This document shows positions 34,265 to 41,750 of a stretch of 64,000 nucleotides of DNA, one piece after another. Location: contig JABDKJ010000013.1 in NCBI GenBank assembly GCA_013002285.1, positions 1-64,000 of the forward strand. Direction: 5' to 3'. Made by a program: the position numbers and the translations under genes. Below the pieces are notes generated by a model. It was not told the DNA's origin. It saw only the letters and a list, made by a program, of their open reading frames with translations, and searched no databases. The DNA is from Flavobacteriales bacterium (GTDB lineage Bacteria; Bacteroidota; Bacteroidia; Flavobacteriales; JABDKJ01). Within the stretch, counting starts at the first letter, position 1. Each line of letters begins with the position of its first letter.

Positions 34265-35056
34265 TTACTTTTTGAAAGACTCTCCGAAACTAGAGTCATA
34301 GTTGATGTAGTAAACACCCTTATGAAGATTTGCCAGATCCACCTCTTCAGCAAAGCCTTTCTTAACAAGGTTTCCATATTCATTGAATATTTCAAAATGT
34401 GTTTTACCTGTGAATATTAGGGCCTTTTTAGACCTTTCGTAGTTAAACGAAATTCCAGATACACTTGTGGGTCTAAACGTCTTTTCTTTGGTATATCTTG
34501 GCTTGCCAGAATAGTCTAGCTGCTTTATTCTTACCTTATTCTCTCCACTGTGTGGAATGATCTTGAATGAATATTCATTCTGTACTTTAGAGCCTTTTCC
34601 CTGAACCTCTCCTAATTTTACCCATTTATTCCACTTATATTGCTCTACAATGTATGGTATCTCGCCAGATTCGTTCTTTGTGCTCCAGGACAACACGCCA
34701 TCAGTAGAGATATTTGATGAAACTAATTCGTACGTGCTATGAGGCTTTAAAACCTCTGGGTTTATCACTTTTGGGCTGCAGCCATCTTTGTACTTGATCT
34801 TTACGACTACAGGGTCTCCTAGCTCTAATTTCCATGCTGCAAGGTCTACTGCAAATGCACTTGAGTTCACCTCATCGGAAGTGATCTCTCCATTTACCAT
34901 TACCTCGAAAACACAAAAACCTACTCCAGAGTCCAAGAATGGATTCTGAACATATAAGTCTTTTCCTTGATAATTCCCTTCGGCTATCAAAACCCCAGCT
35001 CGTGCTTCTGCCATGAAAAGCAGGACGATCGACAATATGAATGCTATTTTCCTCAT
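34265..35056 (-). CDS. Secreted protein with T9SS type A-like C-terminal sorting region
   Basis: 263 residues starting at ATG 35056; the frame extends 31 codons further, but this ATG opens the signal peptide MRKIAFILSIVLLFMAEARA. A beta-rich body follows (QGKDLYVQNPFLDSGVGF, ELGDPVVVKIKYKDGCSP). The last ~60 residues (FEIFNEYGNLVKKG...VDLANLHKGVYYINYD...ESFKK) match the pattern of a T9SS type A sorting domain, so it is probably exported to the cell surface. Function otherwise unrecognised. The inverted repeat CGTATA-N5-TATACG lies 15 bases upstream. Confidence 0.75.
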   Translation of the reverse strand: MRKIAFILSIVLLFMAEARAGVLIAEGNYQGKDLYVQNPFLDSGVGFCVFEVMVNGEITSDEVNSSAFAVDLAAWKLELGDPVVVKIKYKDGCSPKVINPEVLKPHSTYELVSSNISTDGVLSWSTKNESGEIPYIVEQYKWNKWVKLGEVQGKGSKVQNEYSFKIIPHSGENKVRIKQLDYSGKPRYTKEKTFRPTSVSGISFNYERSKKALIFTGKTHFEIFNEYGNLVKKGFAEEVDLANLHKGVYYINYDSSFGESFKK

Positions 35057-35070
35057 GATAGTTTTTATGG

Positions 35071-35087
35071 CGTATAATCGATATACG
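35071..35087. promoter_or_regulatory. Inverted repeat CGTATA-ATCGA-TATACG
   Basis: Six-base perfect arms around a 5-base centre, ending 15 bases before the ATG of the sorting-domain protein. Position suggests an operator or a 5' leader hairpin. Confidence 0.35.
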
Positions 35088-35112
35088 TACTTATTATGAA
35101 AAGGTTTTACAA

Positions 35113-35658
35113 TTAAAGAGTTCCGTTTATTTGAATAGTCTTGACACAATCGATCATCCTGTCGAGATAATGCTTGGACACTTTTTCTTGATCATCATTT
35201 TGTACCAAATACATGGCTCCATCAACATTTAACCAAGCACAAAAATGGTCAAATGAACCAGAGCCGTCAGGCAGCTCAGATGTATAAACTATGAGGTTTT
35301 CTTCGTCTGTTTTAATGGTGTTCTTAAACAAAAGGTCGTCCTTTAGGTCAGAAACCATTAGAGCTTTGTCTATTTCAGTTTCACTAACCTTTAACTTGAA
35401 TTTGTTTCCGGAACTGATCTCAATGATACCTGAAGTTTCATTTAGAACAGCCTTAGGCTCAGAATTGGTAAAAGACTTATTTGGCACTTTTATCTTTGCA
35501 GCAAGGCCAAATTCAGATAGATCCATTAGGTCATACTTAGAGTCCTCAATAGAAACAGTCTTTTCAACAGGCGCTTCCGCATCACTCTCTGTTTTATTGT
35601 TATTCCCACAACTCACCAACACCATTCCTATAACAATAGGAAAAACATACTTGATCAT
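35113..35658 (-). CDS. Lipoprotein of unknown function
   Basis: 181 residues. The signal peptide ends in the lipobox MVLVSCG; an acidic low-complexity linker (NNNKTESDAEAPVEKT) then leads into a compact domain of about 145 residues with no motif I recognise. It contains two late cysteines (C in FDHFCAWL and DCVKTIQ) that could form a disulfide. It lies between the sorting-domain protein and another lipoprotein on the same strand, 57 and 63 bases away. Confidence 0.7.
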   Translation of the reverse strand: MIKYVFPIVIGMVLVSCGNNNKTESDAEAPVEKTVSIEDSKYDLMDLSEFGLAAKIKVPNKSFTNSEPKAVLNETSGIIEISSGNKFKLKVSETEIDKALMVSDLKDDLLFKNTIKTDEENLIVYTSELPDGSGSFDHFCAWLNVDGAMYLVQNDDQEKVSKHYLDRMIDCVKTIQINGTL

Positions 35659-35721
35659 AAATACACGTTTTTCTACGACCTATTACGAAATGGTATCGAT
35701 AAAGTTACAAGAGGTGGATTT

Positions 35722-36555
35722 CTAACCCTCGGTAATGTTGATGATCCTTTCACCAGTATCGCTGTATGGACCAACGACAGAATTTCCACCTTCACTTTGA
35801 GCGTTTTTAACGGGATCGCCATTTAGATCCAGGAGCTCTAGCCTAAATGTGTGCTCACCAGCAGACAAGCCTTCAACAAAATAAGGGCACCATTTAGGTA
35901 GAATGAATTCGTTGCCATCTATTGTTGCCCTGACTTTATATCCATTGTCAGCTAGATCGACATTTCGCAAATAGAAATCGAGCAACAATTTTTTCCCATC
36001 AGCTCCAGCATATGTCCCTTTTGGTCTGCTATAGAAAAGCAAAGGTTCGCTTAGACTCTGTCCACCAGCGCCATATTTAACCAAAACATGGGCGTCATTT
36101 GTTTTTATGCTTTCATGATAGGATCTGGATAAAAAAGCTAGTAACACATTGGTCCCTTCAGGAACCTCCTCTTCAAATGTTGATTCATACTTGGCTTTAT
36201 ATGACCCATTATTCATAATGAAATGAATATGCTGTCCTTTTGCCGAATTCGCGCAATTTCGAGTTGCTGCATCGGCAGTTTGTCCCCCCAGGTCGTAATT
36301 GCTTACTTCAAATTCAAAAGAGTTTAGGCCAGTATTTGGCGCCATTGGCCCGGTCAATGAGATCTTGGCATCTGGAAAGGTCTCTTCAACAATAGCCTCA
36401 TATACTCGGACCCCATTATTCTCCATAAATATGCCTTTAACGGATTCTTCAATAGGCGCTGAATTCTCGGCCTCCTCTTGAGTTTTTTCTGCAGGGTCAG
36501 GTCCACCACAAGACAGCAATAAACAGAACGTTAACAAGGGGAATAAATTTTTCAT
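35722..36555 (-). CDS. Lipoprotein of unknown function (Bacteroidota)
   Basis: 277 residues with signal peptide MKNLFPLLTFCLLLSC and a Glu/Pro-rich linker. The body is beta-rich with repeated FSL/FRL-type strands: SKG-type GQHIHFIMNNGSYKAKY, GTNVLLAFLSRSYHESIK, DFYLRNVDLADNGYKVRATI and AGEHTFRLELLD. Proteins of this type are seen in Bacteroidota and sometimes labelled phosphopeptide-binding, but nothing here proves that. It begins 6 bases after the biotin carrier protein gene stop, so co-transcription is likely. Confidence 0.7.
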   Translation of the reverse strand: MKNLFPLLTFCLLLSCGGPDPAEKTQEEAENSAPIEESVKGIFMENNGVRVYEAIVEETFPDAKISLTGPMAPNTGLNSFEFEVSNYDLGGQTADAATRNCANSAKGQHIHFIMNNGSYKAKYESTFEEEVPEGTNVLLAFLSRSYHESIKTNDAHVLVKYGAGGQSLSEPLLFYSRPKGTYAGADGKKLLLDFYLRNVDLADNGYKVRATIDGNEFILPKWCPYFVEGLSAGEHTFRLELLDLNGDPVKNAQSEGGNSVVGPYSDTGERIINITEG

Positions 36556-36561
36556 AATAGA

Positions 36562-37056
36562 TTATTTAGGGTCTTCAAATGTAACGAGAATTTGATCTTT
36601 CTCAACAGTATCTCCTGGGCTCACAGCAATTTCTGCAATTTGCCCCTCCACCGGAGACTTTAGTACGTTTTCCATTTTCATGGCTTCTAAAACGATAACG
36701 CCCTGCGTCTTGTTTATGGGGTCATTGTTGTTTACTAAAACCTTCAATATCTTTCCAGGCATCGGGGCTTTGAGTTCCTTCACGTGGTCAGTCGCTAAAC
36801 TCGTCACACCAATTTTTGCCATCAAGTCTTTCAGTCTGGACAATTCTTGTACAGATATTCGCTTACCGTTGATCTGAACCTGATAAGTATTATCGCTTTG
36901 TTCAACAATAATGCGATAAGAGGTATCATTATAAATGAAATGAAAAGACCCTTCACCTGTTTCATTAACTAAGACCTCTAATGGAATTCCATCAAATGAG
37001 ATACCGTTCTCGGAATCAAGGATTTCGTGCTCTTTTTCGTTTATAATTACTTTCAA
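36562..37056 (-). CDS. Biotin carboxyl carrier protein
   Basis: 164 residues. The C-terminal 75 form a biotinyl-lipoyl domain with the biotin acceptor K127 in LEAMKMEN and the downstream GDTVEKDQILVTFE. The N-terminal ~90 residues are the BT-type domain (SYRIIVEQSDNTYQVQINGK) typical of pyruvate/propionyl-type carboxylase carriers. It is likely the carrier for PccB (5047), though a biotin carboxylase (accC-like) is absent from the window. TTG start, 6 bases after the RNase H stop and 6 bases before the lipoprotein gene; probably one operon. Confidence 0.88.
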   Translation of the reverse strand: MKVIINEKEHEILDSENGISFDGIPLEVLVNETGEGSFHFIYNDTSYRIIVEQSDNTYQVQINGKRISVQELSRLKDLMAKIGVTSLATDHVKELKAPMPGKILKVLVNNNDPINKTQGVIVLEAMKMENVLKSPVEGQIAEIAVSPGDTVEKDQILVTFEDPK

Positions 37057-37062
37057 AAAGAA

Positions 37063-37872
37063 TTATTTTCGGTTAAAATCTGCGGGAATATCGCCCCAGG
37101 CTTTGGTTTCCCACTTCAATATTTTATTATCCCACGAGTTGTTCTGAAGCCATTTTTCAGCTCTCTTAAGCAATGATAGTGTTTTAGGGTCAGTTGTTTT
37201 TGAATTGGACTTCTTTTTTCTTATCCACGCCATAGCATACTTACTATCGCTGTAAATTGGGAGGTCGCTGCGATTTTTCTTAAGCCAGGACAAGGCATGC
37301 ACAAGGGCTAGGAATTCTCCCACATTGTTCGTTCCGTTCTTGAAGGGTCCAGCATGAAATACTTCCGTTGACGAATCAGTAATGACGCCCCTATACTCAA
37401 AGTCTCCTGTTTTACCATTACACGCGGCATCAACGCATAAACTCATCAAAATGGGGTCGCCAATTTTTTTACGCTCTTCTTCTGAGAGATCCCTTGATTT
37501 TTTGAATGATCGGCCTTCGTAGTTTTCTGGCCCCTCTTTGAAGGCTTTTTCTGCTAGCAACTTGCTGCCAAAAGACTTGTATTTAGGCTTAATAGCTCCG
37601 CTTATCTGGTCTCTAGCTTCGGCCCAGCTCGTATAGATCCCTGGTTCCTTGCCAGACCATATTACATAGTAAAGTGTCTTTTTATCTCCGGAAGGCTTCA
37701 CAGAGGCAGGGTTCTTAAATGCTTCTTGTGCGTCTGCTAAGCTCCCAAAAGATTTGTAACTTGCATTTTTGAAACCATCGACCTGTCTTTGGCACTCTGT
37801 CCATGACCTGTAGACCCCAGGTTTATGACCCTCCCAAACGACATAGTATTTTTTCTTTTTTGCCAAGGTCAA
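37063..37872 (-). CDS. rnhA: Ribonuclease H1 with two tandem viroplasmin (HBD) domains
   Basis: 269 residues. Residues 8-48 and 67-108 are two copies of the caulimovirus viroplasmin/hybrid-binding domain (YYVVWEGHKPGVYRSWTE.. and YYVIWSGKEPGIYTSWAE..). The RNase H catalytic domain carries the DEDD residues D148 (CVDAAC), E186 (VGEFLAL), D209 (YSDSKYA) and D265 (IPADFNRK). It degrades RNA in RNA-DNA hybrids. Bacteroidota viroplasmin-type enzymes usually have one HBD. The start is TTG overlapping the marC stop by 4 bases (TTGA). Confidence 0.9.
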   Translation of the reverse strand: MTLAKKKKYYVVWEGHKPGVYRSWTECQRQVDGFKNASYKSFGSLADAQEAFKNPASVKPSGDKKTLYYVIWSGKEPGIYTSWAEARDQISGAIKPKYKSFGSKLLAEKAFKEGPENYEGRSFKKSRDLSEEERKKIGDPILMSLCVDAACNGKTGDFEYRGVITDSSTEVFHAGPFKNGTNNVGEFLALVHALSWLKKNRSDLPIYSDSKYAMAWIRKKKSNSKTTDPKTLSLLKRAEKWLQNNSWDNKILKWETKAWGDIPADFNRK

Positions 37873-38450
37873 TCAAAGAGGTTCCCTGCGTTTTGAGAAA
37901 ATAATTTCACAGCAATAGCTAACAATATTATTCCAAATACCTTTTTGATGACAATAAGACCGCCTGGCCCCAACACCCGCTCTATTCGTCTTGTCAATTT
38001 CAAAACAACGAATACAATGGCAACGTTTATCACGATAGCGACTACAATATTCATTTGCTGAAACTCTCCACGTAGAGCCAATATTGAAGTTAAAGACCCA
38101 GCGCCAGCAAGGATCGGAAAGGCAATAGGAACAATAGAAGATATTTTAGCATTGACAGTTTCTGCTTTGAACAACTCAACCCCTAATATCATTTCAAGAG
38201 CTAAAAAGAACAGAACGAACGAACCAGCAACTGAAAAGGAGTAAACATCAATACCGAGAAGATTTATTATAAATTCTCCTACAAAAAGGAATCCGATCAT
38301 GATGCCAAGAGATACAAGACTTACTCTTAGTTCATTTATTCCTCCACTCTTGGCTTTGATATCTAGGATCACAGGAATTGAACCTATGACATCGATAACT
38401 GCAAACAGAACAAGAGCAGCACTTAATATTTCAGTCAAGTCAAAAGTCAT
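37869..38450 (-). CDS. MarC family integral membrane protein
   Basis: 193 residues with six predicted membrane segments (about 5-27, 42-62, 70-90, 108-130, 137-158, 165-185). The family pattern FAVIDVIGSIPVILD and FFLALEMILGVELFKAE near the N-terminal half are typical of MarC/YchE-type proteins; function is unclear despite the old multidrug-resistance name. It overlaps purN by 11 bases and the RNase H gene by 4, so purN-marC-rnhA are translationally coupled. Confidence 0.9.
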   Translation of the reverse strand: MTFDLTEILSAALVLFAVIDVIGSIPVILDIKAKSGGINELRVSLVSLGIMIGFLFVGEFIINLLGIDVYSFSVAGSFVLFFLALEMILGVELFKAETVNAKISSIVPIAFPILAGAGSLTSILALRGEFQQMNIVVAIVINVAIVFVVLKLTRRIERVLGPGGLIVIKKVFGIILLAIAVKLFSQNAGNLFD

Positions 38451-39042
38451 TTTTCAATAATTTTTCAATTGTAGTAGCATAGGTCTTGTGTTCTAAAGAA
38501 AGGACCTTTTTTGCGATATCCTCCGGGCTGTCTTTTGAAACTATGTCACATTTATTCTGAGCAATTATGGCTCCTTCATCATAATTCTCATTTACCCAAT
38601 GAACCGTACAACCAGACTGACCCTCCCCAGCTGTGTGTACCGCTTTGTGCACGTTCATTCCATACATTCCTTTTCCTCCAAACTTTGGCAATAATGATGG
38701 GTGGATATTGACGATCTTACCTCTAAATGTATTGATCATTTCTTGAGGGATCTTTAATAGAAAACCTGCTAAAACAATAAGGTTGGGGTCCATACCAACG
38801 ATCTCACTCAAAAACTCAGGGCTTGAAAGGTCTGACCTTTTGATCACCCTTGTTTTAACCTCTCTTTCTTTAGCAATGTCCAACACTCCAGCAGTAGTTT
38901 TATTGCTTACAACAAGAGACACTTCGACTTTTTTTGACTGGTCGCTAAAATGGTCTATAATGCATCGTGCATTAGAACCAGACCCTGAAGCAAATATGAC
39001 TATATTTTTATTTTTCAAGATCTGCAAATTTAAGTTTATCAT
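38440..39042 (-). CDS. purN: Phosphoribosylglycinamide formyltransferase
   Basis: GAR transformylase of purine biosynthesis (N10-formyl-THF dependent), 200 residues. It shows IVIFASGSGSNARCIIDHF at the N-terminus, the NIHPSLLPKFGGKGMYG motif with the catalytic histidine, and SGCTVHWVNENYDEGAIIAQ with the conserved aspartate. First gene of the purN-marC-rnhA group, divergent from the retropepsin-like gene at 39095. In related genomes the divergent neighbour of purN is usually acpP; here three genes intervene. Confidence 0.94.
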   Translation of the reverse strand: MINLNLQILKNKNIVIFASGSGSNARCIIDHFSDQSKKVEVSLVVSNKTTAGVLDIAKEREVKTRVIKRSDLSSPEFLSEIVGMDPNLIVLAGFLLKIPQEMINTFRGKIVNIHPSLLPKFGGKGMYGMNVHKAVHTAGEGQSGCTVHWVNENYDEGAIIAQNKCDIVSKDSPEDIAKKVLSLEHKTYATTIEKLLKNDF

Positions 39043-39060
39043 TTCAATGCCTTCGTAGAA

Positions 39061-39068
39061 TAGTTTTG
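39061..39068 (+). promoter_or_regulatory. Candidate -7 promoter element (TAGTTTTG)
   Basis: TAGTTTTG fits TAnnTTTG, 27 bases before the ATG of the retropepsin-like gene. No TTG at the -33 distance was found. Confidence 0.35.
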
Positions 39069-39094
39069 TTTATTTTGATCTTTTGTAAACTACT

Positions 39095-39544
39095 ATGAGA
39101 CCCTGGAAAAGAAAGAAAGTGATCGGCAGAACAGATTGTGCAGATTTCCCATTATTAAAACTCAAAGAAGTTTCAATAAAAATAGACACGGGCGCATACA
39201 CTTCTTCAATACACTGCGACTCTATAGAAGAGATCAAAAAGAAAAATAAGAAAGTCATTCGCTTTGTTCTGCTAGATCCCTATCATTCTCAATACAAAAA
39301 GAAACCTATTGAAACGACAGAGTTTGAGGTTAAGACCGTGAGAAATTCGTTTGGCCAAGACGAGGAGCGCTACGTCATCTCTACGGAGATAATATTGTTC
39401 AACCAGATCTTTGATATAGACCTTTCTCTTTCAGACCGATCCGACATGAAATACCCTATACTTATCGGCAGAAAATTGTTGGCCGACAGATTTGTTGTTG
39501 ATGTAACCAAAACGAATTTATCTTTAAAGTTCAAGGGTAAATAA
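39095..39544 (+). CDS. RimK-associated retropepsin-like protease (RimB/'ATP-dependent zinc protease' family)
   Basis: 149 residues. Contains the aspartic-protease-like DTG triad in IKIDTGAYTSSIHCD (D31-T32-G33), the FDIDLSLSDRSDMKYPILIGR segment and the C-terminal FVVDVTKTN. This family is annotated as ATP-dependent zinc protease but resembles retropepsins; Pseudomonas RimB, encoded beside RimK, is a member. It shares one base with the rimK-type gene downstream (stop TAA/ATG), so it forms an operon with it. Its substrate is unknown; proteolysis of RimK-modified proteins or of RimK itself is a guess. Confidence 0.85.
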   Translation: MRPWKRKKVIGRTDCADFPLLKLKEVSIKIDTGAYTSSIHCDSIEEIKKKNKKVIRFVLLDPYHSQYKKKPIETTEFEVKTVRNSFGQDEERYVISTEIILFNQIFDIDLSLSDRSDMKYPILIGRKLLADRFVVDVTKTNLSLKFKGK

Positions 39545-40419
39545 TGAAACTGATCATTCTTTCTCAAAGGCCTTCTTTGTACTCTACTTTTCGCCTGGCT
39601 CAAGAAGCCAAAAAGAAAAAGATCAAAACACAAACAGTCAATCACCTAAAATGCAAACTGACCATAGAGAAAGACAGACCTCAGGTTCTAATAGATATGG
39701 AGGAGCTTGTAGGCGTAAATGCCATAATACCTCGAATAGGCGCGTCTTCCACATTTTATGGTGCAGCAGTGGTGAGGCAATTTGAAATGCAGAACGTGTA
39801 CAGCTGCGTAAGCTCAGATGGCCTCTTAAGGGCGAGAGATAAATTAAGGTGCTTGCAGGTGCTCTCTAAGTCGGGATTGAACTTACCTAAAACGGCATTC
39901 ACAAATTATTCCGAGGACACAAAAAACCTGATAAGAGCAATTGGAGGCCCCCCATTGATCATAAAGCTTTTAGAAGGGACCCAAGGTCTTGGTGTAGTGC
40001 TTGTAGAAACGCGAAAAGCCGCAGAATCTGTGATCGAAGCGTTCAATAAAGTACGAGCGCGAATAATTGTTCAGGAATTCATAAAGGAGTCGGCTGGGAG
40101 AGATATCAGGGTGATCGTAATAGGGGGAAAAGTAGTGGCGGCAATGACAAGAACAGCACCCGAAGGAGAATTTAGGTCGAATATCCATAGAGGGTCAGTT
40201 GGTGAAAAGATCATTCTTAATTCGGATCAGGAGGAAGCAGCAATAAAAGCAGCGGCAGTTATGGGACTAGATACAGCAGGCGTGGACATGCTGTTTTCTG
40301 AGCGTGGCCCCCTGATCATGGAAGTTAATGCTTCACCAGGCTTAGAGGGGATAGAAAAAGCAACAGGAATAAATGTTGCAGAACAATTCGTGAAACACAT
40401 CTTAAAGTCAGCAAGGTGA
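39544..40419 (+). CDS. rimK: RimK-family ATP-grasp alpha-L-glutamate ligase
   Basis: 291 residues. ATP-grasp fold: DKLRCLQVLSKSGLNLPKT, GPPLIIKLLEGTQGLGVVLVE (substrate/nucleotide loop), IVQEFIKESAGRDIRVIVIG and the metal-binding MEVNASPGLEGIEKATG. The family adds glutamate to C-termini: E. coli RimK to ribosomal protein S6, relatives to F420 or amino-acid precursors. Flanking genes (retropepsin-like protease, AstE/AspA-type deacylase) form a compact three-gene module, 1 base overlap upstream and 1 base gap downstream. The substrate in this organism is not defined by sequence. Confidence 0.88.
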   Translation: MKLIILSQRPSLYSTFRLAQEAKKKKIKTQTVNHLKCKLTIEKDRPQVLIDMEELVGVNAIIPRIGASSTFYGAAVVRQFEMQNVYSCVSSDGLLRARDKLRCLQVLSKSGLNLPKTAFTNYSEDTKNLIRAIGGPPLIIKLLEGTQGLGVVLVETRKAAESVIEAFNKVRARIIVQEFIKESAGRDIRVIVIGGKVVAAMTRTAPEGEFRSNIHRGSVGEKIILNSDQEEAAIKAAAVMGLDTAGVDMLFSERGPLIMEVNASPGLEGIEKATGINVAEQFVKHILKSAR

Positions 40420-40420
40420 T

Positions 40421-41368
40421 ATGGGAGAAACGATAGAAATATGTGGTCACAGCATACTTCCAGGGCAAAATAAAAGAATACATCTTGATATTGCAGACCT
40501 TGCCTCAGGAACCAAGATAGACCTGCCTATCTACATTTTTAATGGTAAGGAAAAGGGTAAAAGAGTAATGTTTACAGGAGGACTTCACGGTGATGAGATA
40601 AATGGGATAGAAATAGTCAGACGCCTAATAAATAAGAAGGATCTGAAGAGCATTAAAAAGGGAGCAGTGGTCGCAATTCCAATACTGAATGTATATGGTT
40701 TCATAAATTTCTCTAGAGATGTGGTGGAAGGGAAAGACATGAACAGGAGTTTTCCTGGGTCGCAGAGGGGTTCTCTCGCCTCCAGAGTGGCGCACGTGAT
40801 CACCAATAAAGTATTACCGATCATCGACTTTGGAATAGACTTTCACACGGGAGGCGGGTCAAGACACAACTATCCGCAGACAAGGTATACTAAAGACCAT
40901 AAGGCATCAGAGGATATCAGTGATATCTTTTCCGCGCCACTTAGTATTAGCACCAAAACGATCCCTAAGTCCTTTAGGGAAACCGCGATCAAAAAAAATA
41001 AACCAATAGTGGTTTATGAAGGGGGTGAAGCCCTGAGATTGAATGGCCCAGTGATCAATGAAGGGATCAAAGGTTGTGAAAGGGTGTTGAGCGCATTTGG
41101 GTGTATTGATAAAAATATTGGCCCAGGTAAAACAAAGAGATTTGATAAAATGACTTGGTTAAGAGCTGATAGATCAGGGCTTTTTATTGCACTAAAAAAG
41201 AGTGGAGAGAATTGTCAGAAGGGAGAATTACTTGGAAAGATCAATCAAATTGATCCGGATAGGAAGTTAAAAAATGTAATTGCCGACAGAGACGGAACCA
41301 TTGTAGGACACAACAATAGCCCCGTTGTTAGCCAAGGTGAAGCGCTGTTTCATATTGCATATAGCTAG
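40421..41368 (+). CDS. AstE/AspA-type succinylglutamate desuccinylase/aspartoacylase family zinc hydrolase
   Basis: 315 residues of M14-type carboxypeptidase fold. Zinc ligands are H56 and E59 in GGLHGDEINGIE and H142 in GIDFHTGG. The C-terminal beta domain (ADRDGTIVGHNNSPVVSQGEALFHIAY) is typical of the family. Members deacylate N-acyl amino acids (N-succinylglutamate, N-acetylaspartate). As third gene of the retropepsin-RimK-deacylase module it could remove an acyl or glutamyl group, but this is inference. Its stop is immediately followed by the acpP promoter. Confidence 0.85.
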   Translation: MGETIEICGHSILPGQNKRIHLDIADLASGTKIDLPIYIFNGKEKGKRVMFTGGLHGDEINGIEIVRRLINKKDLKSIKKGAVVAIPILNVYGFINFSRDVVEGKDMNRSFPGSQRGSLASRVAHVITNKVLPIIDFGIDFHTGGGSRHNYPQTRYTKDHKASEDISDIFSAPLSISTKTIPKSFRETAIKKNKPIVVYEGGEALRLNGPVINEGIKGCERVLSAFGCIDKNIGPGKTKRFDKMTWLRADRSGLFIALKKSGENCQKGELLGKINQIDPDRKLKNVIADRDGTIVGHNNSPVVSQGEALFHIAYS

Positions 41369-41384
41369 TTTGGCACTACCTTTG
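41355..41384 (+). promoter_or_regulatory. acpP promoter (TTG-N19-TACCTTTG), overlapping a sigma-54-like element
   Basis: TTG 41355-41357, 19 bases, TACCTTTG 41377-41384: a full match to the Bacteroidota consensus, giving a start near 41391 and a leader of about 110 bases before the acpP ATG. The same bases also read TTGGCAC-N5-TTGTA (41370-41386), which fits a sigma-54 -24/-12 element except that the -12 GC is GT. Confidence 0.6.
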
Positions 41385-41387
41385 TAA

Positions 41388-41409
41388 AGGCCAAGATCGG
41401 AAATGGCCT
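41388..41409 (+). other. Inverted repeat AGGCCA-N10-TGGCCT in the acpP leader
   Basis: Perfect six-base arms just downstream of the acpP promoter. It could be an operator or a 5' leader hairpin. No T-run follows, so it is not a terminator. Confidence 0.45.
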
Positions 41410-41502
41410 GTAATTAGGGACTTTGCCAAATAATTATTTTTTTGCGGTTACATCTAATATTTTTTTATTTGCAGCCCAATTCAAACTTAAATTTTAAATA
41501 GT

Positions 41503-41739
41503 ATGTCAGACGTTCGAACAAAAGTTACCTCAATTATCGTTGATAAATTAGGGGTAGAAGAATCAGAGGTAACAAGCGAAGCTAATTTTACCAATGATCT
41601 AGGAGCTGACTCTTTGGACACTGTTGAGTTGATCATGGAATTTGAAAAGGAATTCAATATTGCTATTCCTGATGATCAAGCAGAGAAAATAGCAACAGTT
41701 GGTCAAGCAGTAGAATACATCGAGAGTAACGCCAGCTAA
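41503..41739 (+). CDS. acpP: Acyl carrier protein
   Basis: 78 residues, the carrier for growing acyl chains in type II fatty-acid synthesis. The phosphopantetheine attachment serine is S37 in [13 protein letters not shown], with the acidic helix II ([18 protein letters not shown]) typical of AcpP. ATG start. It precedes fabF by 11 bases and, downstream, rnc. Its promoter is at 41355-41384. Confidence 0.97.
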   Translation: MSDVRTKVTSIIVDKLGVEESEVTSEANFTNDLGADSLDTVELIMEFEKEFNIAIPDDQAEKIATVGQAVEYIESNAS

Positions 41740-41750
41740 GGCCTTATAAT

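Noticed and set aside
35481..35500. TTGGCAC followed by TTTGCA, resembling a sigma-54 site
   Set aside because: It lies inside the 35113 lipoprotein coding region and the spacing (8 bases) is wrong for sigma-54.
37281..37560. CRISPR-like or phage elements anywhere in the window
   Set aside because: No spaced identical repeats, transposase, integrase, or phage structural genes were found on either strand.
39095..41368. Recent foreign DNA (transfer) for the RimK module
   Set aside because: No tRNA, integrase, direct repeats or clear compositional break at its ends; gene order alone is not proof of transfer.
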